DNA of 39,401 nt from Agrobacterium cavarae (GTDB lineage: Bacteria > Pseudomonadota > Alphaproteobacteria > Rhizobiales > Rhizobiaceae). The DNA lies in contig NZ_SISF01000029.1 in the NCBI RefSeq assembly GCF_004310285.1, positions 1-39,401 on the forward strand, in the 5' to 3' direction. The position numbers and the translations under genes are program-made. Below are positions 35,211-39,401 of the stretch, piece by piece. The notes under the pieces were generated by a model. That model saw only the letters and a list, made by a program, of their open reading frames with translations. It was not told where the DNA came from and made no database searches. Numbering within the stretch: the first letter of the stretch is position 1; each line of letters begins with the position of its first letter.

Positions 35211-35245
35211 AAAGGCCCCGACCGCAAGGTCGGGGCCTTTCTTAT
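35211..35245 (+). terminator. Strong terminator after DUF736
   Basis: A 13-bp perfect stem, AAAGGCCCCGACC (35211-35223) with GGTCGGGGCCTTT (35228-35240), closed by a GCAA tetraloop, and CTT after it. Its flanking A and T runs would let it work on both strands. Confidence 0.92.
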
Positions 35246-35478
35246 GCCCGCAGGAAAATCGTCACGCCTACCGCAACCGCCCCGATCACTGACACGAGAA
35301 CGTCGCCAAGATGTCTCCCATGTGATGCACAACAGTGCTAACGAGAGATTCTTTAATGGGTTGATCGGGTTAGGCGATTTACTTATCGCACTAGCCACTC
35401 TACCGCAAAATCATTCAATGCCGCAGCCTTTTCAGGTCGGACGTGGCCTTGTGCCGTCCGGCTTTGGGAGGACGCGCC

Positions 35479-35694
35479 ATGCAGAGCATAGATTGGCGTA
35501 CTCCGGCGGCCTATAAACGCATTAAAGACCTTCCGCCCGCCGGTTTCGCCTGGGAATATCTTCGTCGCAACGAAGACTATCGCCGTGACGTCGAGAGACT
35601 CACGCAGAGGAGAGAACCCGCGGGAGAAGAGGTTAACGCCTTTGCTTCCCGCTGGGGGGTGCGATTTCGCGCACGACCCCGACGCGCAGCCTGA
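35479..35694 (+). CDS. DUF6499 N-terminal half of a frameshifted DUF6499-DUF2285 protein
   Basis: 71 residues: MQSIDWRTPAAYKRIKDLPPAGFAWEYLRRNEDYRRDVERL is the transcriptional-regulator-like DUF6499 domain. After ASRWG the frame runs out in an arginine-rich tail and stops at 35694. The expected continuation (FAHDPDAQPDGAPPFW) is present one frame over. The break is at a run of six G at about 35654-35660; with five G the reading would be RWGCDFAHDPD and the protein would continue to 36262, about 260 residues. GGGAGGA lies 6 bases before the ATG. Confidence 0.75.
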   Translation: MQSIDWRTPAAYKRIKDLPPAGFAWEYLRRNEDYRRDVERLTQRREPAGEEVNAFASRWGVRFRARPRRAA

Positions 35695-36262
35695 CGGCGC
35701 GCCGCCTTTCTGGTCGCCGCATTTCAATCCGCAGGCCATTATTCTGTCTCCGGTCGAGCAGAACGATCCGGATGGCGGGCGGCTTGTCGCTCTCGCACAT
35801 CTCGATGGCCTGATCCTGCGCCGCGCACCGGATGGCTGGCACGCAATCTGGCGTGTCGGTGGGATGGAGCATCAACTCTGGCTGCCACAGGGCGCAATCG
35901 ATGCGGCAGCTTTCTATGCTGCAATCCTGCCCATGGACGAGTTCATGGAATTACGGGCCCATGCGGCCCGCCGCCTCTGGAGGTGCCTGACAGGCCGCTC
36001 TCCGGGGCCGGATATTCGTGCCATGCCAGCGCAGCTTCGGCAATGGCACCTTCTGTCGCTGCGGGCGCTGGACGCACGGCTGCACGGCGAAAGCTATCGC
36101 GCCGTTGCCGAAGTCCTGCTCGGCTTCCGCGGCAACAAGGAAGATTTCGAGACTGATCCGCGCAAGAACAAGGCACGTCGTCTTGTTGCCCACGGCATCA
36201 GGATGATGCGCGGGGGCTATCGGTTGCTTTTACATTATCCGGTCAAGCCGATCCCACGATAA
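35585..36262 (+). CDS. DUF2285 C-terminal half of the frameshifted protein
   Basis: The genuine homologous sequence begins near 35660 with CDFAHDPDAQPDGAPPFWSPHFNPQAI and ends with the DUF2285 helices LRALDARLHGESYRAVAEVLLG and RRLVAHGIRMMRGGYRLLL. The first ~25 residues from ATG 35585 overlap the upstream frame and look like out-of-frame sequence. As a free-standing gene it has no good ribosome-binding site. It is therefore either broken, a sequencing error in the G-run, or joined by frameshifting. DUF2285 proteins are HTH-like and presumed to be transcription regulators of element backbones. Confidence 0.7.
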   Translation: MTSRDSRRGENPREKRLTPLLPAGGCDFAHDPDAQPDGAPPFWSPHFNPQAIILSPVEQNDPDGGRLVALAHLDGLILRRAPDGWHAIWRVGGMEHQLWLPQGAIDAAAFYAAILPMDEFMELRAHAARRLWRCLTGRSPGPDIRAMPAQLRQWHLLSLRALDARLHGESYRAVAEVLLGFRGNKEDFETDPRKNKARRLVAHGIRMMRGGYRLLLHYPVKPIPR

Positions 36263-36281
36263 AAAGGCAAATGAGGCAATC

Positions 36282-36578
36282 TCACGGATTCCTGTTTGCC
36301 GCAGCCTGTTCCAGTATTTGCCTGTAACCTTCCCGCGACAGCCATTGGGCGCGTTCCAGATGGCTCTGCCAGCATCGCCGGGTTCGCATCTCATCTGATG
36401 CCGGATCGCGGTGCAGAACGATCTGCGACACTTCCTTCCAGTCGGCTTCCTCGGCTTTGGCGTCGAGAAGGCGCAGATAGGTCACAAAGTGCTGCTCGTC
36501 ATAGGCGGTGATGATATGGCCGGACGGGGCCAGATCATCCACTTCGGGATCAAGTTCGACGGATGCTTTCACGGTCAT
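36282..36578 (-). CDS. Small DUF2285-like DNA-binding protein
   Basis: 98 residues: HIITAYDEQHFVTYLRLLDAKAEEADWKEVSQIVLHRDP, then RRCWQSHLERAQWLSREGYRQIL. This is the small DUF2285-type helical protein that often sits opposite the larger DUF2285 gene. It converges with that gene, leaving 19 bases between the stops. AAGAAGGGGA directly precedes the ATG at 36578. It diverges from the HTH-RepA operon across the structured intergenic region, so it may be a regulator acting there. Confidence 0.75.
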   Translation of the reverse strand: MTVKASVELDPEVDDLAPSGHIITAYDEQHFVTYLRLLDAKAEEADWKEVSQIVLHRDPASDEMRTRRCWQSHLERAQWLSREGYRQILEQAAANRNP

Positions 36579-36651
36579 TCCCCTTCTTTCAGAAGAGTTT
36601 CTGCGGTTCGCCCCCGCAATAAAACTCTCTGACTCCTGGTGATCGGGGAGT

Positions 36652-36784
36652 TAGTAACCGTGACTAGACGGCCCCATGGCCTTTAGCTGGAAAGCCTGTT
36701 GCATACGCCACAGGCTCCCCGACCATAGGGTCAAGGAGTATGGTGCCGTCACGGCCGACACCAACCGCTAGTCAGGGGTTACTA
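36652..36784. ncRNA. Candidate structured RNA in the rep upstream region
   Basis: A long-range stem closes 133 bases: TAGTAACC (36652-36659) with GGTTACTA (36777-36784), a small bulge, then TGACTAG (36661-36667) with CTAGTCA (36768-36774). Inside are four further helices: GGCC/GGCC at 36670-36681; AGCCTGT/ACAGGCT at 36693-36716; CTCC...GGAG enclosing GACC/GGTC at 36715-36738; and TGGTG/CACCA with CCG/CGG at 36741-36763. Another hairpin GGAGCA/TGCTCC lies at 36792-36810. The strand is undetermined. No gene is seen in the 464-base interval 36579-37042. Possible roles are a replication control RNA, a riboswitch-like leader for the HTH-rep genes, or a transfer/replication origin. Confidence 0.55.
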
Positions 36785-37042
36785 CGCCCCCGGAGCAGTG
36801 CGTCTGCTCCATCTGCATTCATAGCCGAACTGCGCGCGGATGTCTTGAGCGAATCCGCATCGGCCTTCCTGAGTTGCTGAAATCTCACGTCTTTTCGCGC
36901 TGACATAGCCCCTTTCCGGGGTGCCGTCTGCGTATGTACGCAAATGCGGCACGCTACACGCCGCCGATCATTTCCCATGGTTCGCCATAGCGCGCCGCCG
37001 TCTCCGGCAGCCGCATCAACCTGACGAACCGGAGGTGATCTC

Positions 37043-37315
37043 ATGGCCGAGCGCCGAAACGCGGACCTGCCACCGCGCATGCTGCGTACTCAGGAAGCTG
37101 CACGTTTCCTTGGCATTTCTCTTCGCACGCTGGAAAAACACCGGACCTACGGGACCGGTCCGACCTATCGCAAAATCGGTGGCCGGGTTCTCTACACGGT
37201 CGAGGATCTTCAGGCCTGGGCCGACATCGGCGCACGCAAATCCACCAGTGACAAGGACGTCGGCACGGTCTTTCCGGCTCGCCCCCTGACGCCTGAAGAG
37301 CGGAGCAAGCTCTGA
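37043..37315 (+). CDS. HTH (MerR/AlpA-like) regulator or excisionase
   Basis: 90 residues: LRTQEAARFLGISLRTLEKHRTYGTGPTYRKIGGRVLYTVEDLQAW (~14-60) is a winged HTH of the AlpA/excisionase type, with a disordered tail. Such proteins regulate integrase and rep genes or direct excision. A full GGAGGT lies 7 bases before the ATG. Its stop is followed immediately by the RepA ATG with no gap, so both are co-translated. Confidence 0.88.
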   Translation: MAERRNADLPPRMLRTQEAARFLGISLRTLEKHRTYGTGPTYRKIGGRVLYTVEDLQAWADIGARKSTSDKDVGTVFPARPLTPEERSKL

Positions 37316-38407
37316 ATGCGGCGCATCGATCACCATGGCGCCCTGCGGCGCGAAGGCGCCAGCGAGCGCAGCCACCTCGATCCCTTCGTGGTTGCAACCG
37401 GCGATGCCAGTCCACGCGATCAGCGTGATCTGATGGAGCGGCCTTTCTTCTCGCTGGCAAAGACGCCGCGCACGAAGCCGATCCTCTACAAGACCGCCGA
37501 TGTCGAGGTGCAGGTGTTCGGGATGCCCGAACATGGAATGGCGACGATCTGGGATGCCGATGTGCTGATCTGGGCTGCCAGCCAGATCGTCGCCGCCGAA
37601 AACAACGGCATCAAGACATCCCGTTTCTTCCGTTTTACGCCCTATCATCTGCTGCGCGCCATCGGGCGCGACACCGGCAACCGGCAATATCTGCTGCTGA
37701 AGGCAGCGCTTGCCCGGCTGCAATCCACGGTCGTCGCCACGACGATCCGTAACGGCAAGCATTGGCGCCGCCGCCAGTTCTCCTGGATCAACGAATGGGA
37801 AGAGATGACCACGCGCGACGGTCGCGTTGAGGGCATGGAGTTTGTCCTGCCTGAGTGGTTCTACAACAGTGTCCTTGACCGTTCGCTGGTCCTGACCATC
37901 GACCCGGATTATTTCCGGCTGACCGGTGGTATCGAGCGCTGGCTCTACCGTGTTGCCCGCAAACACGCCGGACATCAGCCGCATGGCTGGCTGTTCGAGG
38001 TTGCGCACCTTTACCAGAAATCCGGCAGCATGGCCCGACCATCGGACTTTGCACTGGACTTGCGCCGCATTGCTGCCCGCCAGCCGCTGCCCGGCTACCA
38101 GCTTAAGATCCTGCGCGAGGATCGCCGCGAACTGCTGCGAATCCGCCCTGAAAATCTATCCACAGTGCCTGTGGATAACATTGTGGATGCCGTCGGTACA
38201 TCAGGCGCAAAGGGTATCGGTACATCAGGCGCAGCACTATCGGCACATCAGGCGCACGAGCCCCAGTTAAGCCTCTGGAACGAAAAGAAGAATCCGACTG
38301 CTAACTTAGAATCTAACATAGAATCTAACTTTTCTTCTTTGACGCGCGCGCATGAAAGGCACGGTGCCAGTGCCACTTCTCGCCGACCTGGGCGGGGTAC
38401 GCCATGA
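37316..38407 (+). CDS. repA: Replication initiator protein A (RepA)
   Basis: 363 residues. The core (~40-280) matches the replication initiator protein A family: RPFFSLAKTPRTKPILYKTADVEVQVFGMPEHGMATIWDADVLIWAASQI at its start, then SRFFRFTPYHLLRAIGRDTG and GIERWLYRVARKHAG. It should bind iterons and open an origin of the excised element. The last ~80 residues are low-complexity, and the DNA encoding them carries DnaA boxes, three iteron-like repeats and AT-rich repeats, so the origin seems embedded in the gene. Its TGA overlaps the ParA ATG (ATGA). The first ATG, directly after the HTH stop, has AGCGGAGC upstream. Confidence 0.9.
   Translation: MRRIDHHGALRREGASERSHLDPFVVATGDASPRDQRDLMERPFFSLAKTPRTKPILYKTADVEVQVFGMPEHGMATIWDADVLIWAASQIVAAENNGIKTSRFFRFTPYHLLRAIGRDTGNRQYLLLKAALARLQSTVVATTIRNGKHWRRRQFSWINEWEEMTTRDGRVEGMEFVLPEWFYNSVLDRSLVLTIDPDYFRLTGGIERWLYRVARKHAGHQPHGWLFEVAHLYQKSGSMARPSDFALDLRRIAARQPLPGYQLKILREDRRELLRIRPENLSTVPVDNIVDAVGTSGAKGIGTSGAALSAHQAHEPQLSLWNEKKNPTANLESNIESNFSSLTRAHERHGASATSRRPGRGTP
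38157..38190. other. DnaA-box cluster of the embedded origin
   Basis: TATCCACAG-tgc-CTGTGGATA (38157-38177) is a perfect inverted repeat of two boxes; TGTGGATAA (38170-38178) is an exact DnaA box read from the other strand. A third partial box, TTGTGGATG, follows at 38181-38189. Confidence 0.75.
38193..38256 (+). repeat. Three iteron-like direct repeats
   Basis: TCGGTACATCAGGCGCA at 38193-38209 and 38217-38233, and with one change (TCGGCACATC...) at 38240-38256. The spacing of 24 and 23 bases puts the copies on about the same face of the helix every two turns, as in initiator-binding iterons. In protein they give repeated GTSGA-like residues. Confidence 0.75.
38301..38330 (+). repeat. AT-rich repeats next to the iterons (possible unwinding element)
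   Basis: TAGAATCTAAC occurs at 38307-38317 and 38319-38329, in 12-base register, preceded by a partial CTAACT copy. This is the most AT-rich stretch of the surrounding kilobase and lies on the usual side of DnaA boxes and iterons for strand opening. Confidence 0.6.
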
Positions 38408-39057
38408 TCGTCGCGCTCCTCAATCAGAAAGGCGGCGTGGGCAAGACCACGCTGGCGCTGCATCTTGCCGGAGCCTGGGCTGCGCAAGGCAAGCGGGTCA
38501 TCCTGATCGACGCCGACCCGCAAGGCTCGGAACTGGACTGGTCAGAGCGGCGCAGCCATGAAGGGCTGCCAAGGCTGTTCACCGTCATCGGCCTTGCCCG
38601 CGATACCCTGCATAGGGAAGCGCCGGAACTGGCGCGTGACGCCGATCATATCGTCATTGATGGTCCGCCCCGTGTCGCTGGTCTGATGCGCTCAGCGCTG
38701 CTTGCAGCCGACCTGTTGCTGATCCCGGTGCAGCCATCCCCCTTTGACGGCTGGGCATCAGCTGAGATGCTGGCGCTTCTGAACGAAGCACGCATCTATC
38801 GCCCTGAACTCGCCGCCCGTTTTCTGCTGAACCGCTGCGGTGCGCGCACCGTCATCGCCCGCGAAACGGCCGAGACACTGGCTGACCATGATCCGCCCTT
38901 GCTGGCCACGACGGTTGGCCAGCGTGTCGCCTTCGCCGAAGCCGCACAGACCGGACGACTGGTCTCCGAGACTGATGGCGGCGAACGGGCCGCACAGGAG
39001 GTCACAGTGCTGGTGGCCGAGATCGATGGCCTCGGTATCGGGAGGATCGTGCCATGA
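38404..39057 (+). CDS. parA: ParA-family partition ATPase
   Basis: 217 residues. A deviant Walker A motif NQKGGVGKTT (7-16, signature Lys9) is followed by LIDADPQGSELDW and IVIDGPPR, with a PVQPSPFDGWA switch-like segment. The size is that of small plasmid ParA ATPases without an N-terminal HTH. It should segregate the replicating excised circle. Its ATG overlaps the RepA stop (ATGA) and its own stop overlaps the next gene in the same way. Confidence 0.93.
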   Translation: MIVALLNQKGGVGKTTLALHLAGAWAAQGKRVILIDADPQGSELDWSERRSHEGLPRLFTVIGLARDTLHREAPELARDADHIVIDGPPRVAGLMRSALLAADLLLIPVQPSPFDGWASAEMLALLNEARIYRPELAARFLLNRCGARTVIARETAETLADHDPPLLATTVGQRVAFAEAAQTGRLVSETDGGERAAQEVTVLVAEIDGLGIGRIVP

Positions 39058-39308
39058 CACGTCCGCCTGTCAAATCCGGCTTCGCATCACGTCCGGGTAA
39101 TCCCGATAGCTGGGTCAGAGCCGCCGATGCGCCGCCAACCGGCAAGACGGCGACGGAGGCGTTTACCGCCCGCCTGACCATCGACATCACGCCCGAACTG
39201 CGCGGGCGCATCAAGGTTGCCGCTTTCCGGCGTGGCGTCACCGTCGCCGTGATGCTGCGCGAGCTGCTGGTCCGCGAGTTTCCACCCATCGAAGGAGATC
39301 AGCCATGA
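39054..39308 (+). CDS. Small ribbon-helix-helix-like partition partner
   Basis: 84 residues: a basic disordered start (MTRPPVKSGFASRPGNPDSW), then AFTARLTIDITPELRGRIKVAAFRRGVTVAVMLRELL, whose strand-helix-helix pattern fits a ribbon-helix-helix DNA binder. Directly coupled to ParA by a 4-base overlap (ATGA), it is the likely centromere-binding partner. It is also coupled to the next gene by ATGA. Confidence 0.78.
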   Translation: MTRPPVKSGFASRPGNPDSWVRAADAPPTGKTATEAFTARLTIDITPELRGRIKVAAFRRGVTVAVMLRELLVREFPPIEGDQP

Positions 39309-39401
39309 CCGGCAAAACCGTGCGCGCTGCGCATGAACATCCGCAGGCGGACGGGCCTGCACCGTTCACCACATTGGTCGAACTGACCTTCCAGAAGAAG
39401 A
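39305..39401 (+). CDS. DUF2840-like protein, N-terminus only
   Basis: The gene begins MTGKTVRAAHEHPQADGPAP and continues FTTLVELTFQKK to the window edge. The last segment and the place after ParA and its partner match DUF2840 genes, which in related elements precede a TraF-type peptidase and conjugation genes. Too little is present for certainty. The ATG overlaps the preceding stop. Confidence 0.6.
   Translation, partial: MTGKTVRAAHEHPQADGPAPFTTLVELTFQKK

Noticed and set aside
38193..38256. Three regularly spaced repeats as a CRISPR array
   Set aside because: The repeats are only 17 bases with 6-7 base gaps, lie within the repA coding frame next to DnaA boxes, and no cas gene is near; they fit iterons.

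Overview
The window comes from an alphaproteobacterium. The evidence is a 5S rRNA 3' end followed by an initiator tRNA-Met gene (the usual end of an alphaproteobacterial rRNA operon), high GC content, and a set of backbone genes typical of alphaproteobacterial integrative conjugative elements and plasmids. The genus cannot be fixed from what is visible. The left 260 bases are host chromosome. From about 262 to the right edge the window lies inside one integrated mobile element whose far end is not included.

Layout. (1) 1-261: end of an rrn operon, with the 5S end, a hairpin and intact tRNA-fMet. (2) 218-3094: integration module. A large serine recombinase has its last codons and stop lying in the tRNA gene, and it is preceded by a lone Phd/YefM-type antitoxin with a palindromic promoter and by two small conserved proteins. 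(3) 3099-19159: a defence island of about 16 kb. It holds an HNH nuclease with a sigma-like HTH; a tight four-gene operon (GHKL ATPase/DUF3883/Tudor-like protein, NERD-UvrD helicase, DUF4365-like nuclease, HEPN protein); a short prokaryotic Argonaute with its SIR2-APAZ partner (SPARSA type) behind a Fic-family AMPylase gene; and a divergent trypsin-like peptidase. (4) 19200-32600: plasmid-like backbone on the plus strand, with ArdC-type antirestriction protein, DUF2958, large ParB, several small unknowns, a giant methyltransferase/Strawberry-notch helicase, a Toprim protein and a DUF2493 protein. (5) 32700-36600: a membrane protein interrupted at its tail by a foreign PD-(D/E)XK-like nuclease cargo, then DUF736, a frameshifted DUF6499/DUF2285 gene and a small DUF2285-like gene. 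(6) 36600-39401: replication and partition module, with a highly structured intergenic RNA-like region, an AlpA/MerR-like HTH protein, RepA with an apparent iteron origin inside its 3' end, ParA, a ribbon-helix-helix-like protein and the start of a DUF2840-like gene.

How it fits together. The recombinase would move the element into and out of tRNA-fMet. RepA, ParA and the HTH protein would replicate and segregate the excised circle. ArdC would protect incoming DNA from restriction during transfer. The defence island is cargo that would protect the host and keep the element. Several backbone genes (ardC, parB, the 24164 gene and the methyltransferase-helicase) are each preceded by a copy of the same roughly 90-base leader. 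It folds into a two-stem hairpin with a GAGAGAG-type loop and shows compensatory base changes, which suggests a shared RNA-level control.

Strongest leads for something undescribed are the four-gene operon at 4875-13553, the repeated leader RNA family, the multi-stem RNA at 36652-36784, and the Fic gene coupled to the short Argonaute system. Function calls rest on motifs read by eye; no database search was possible.
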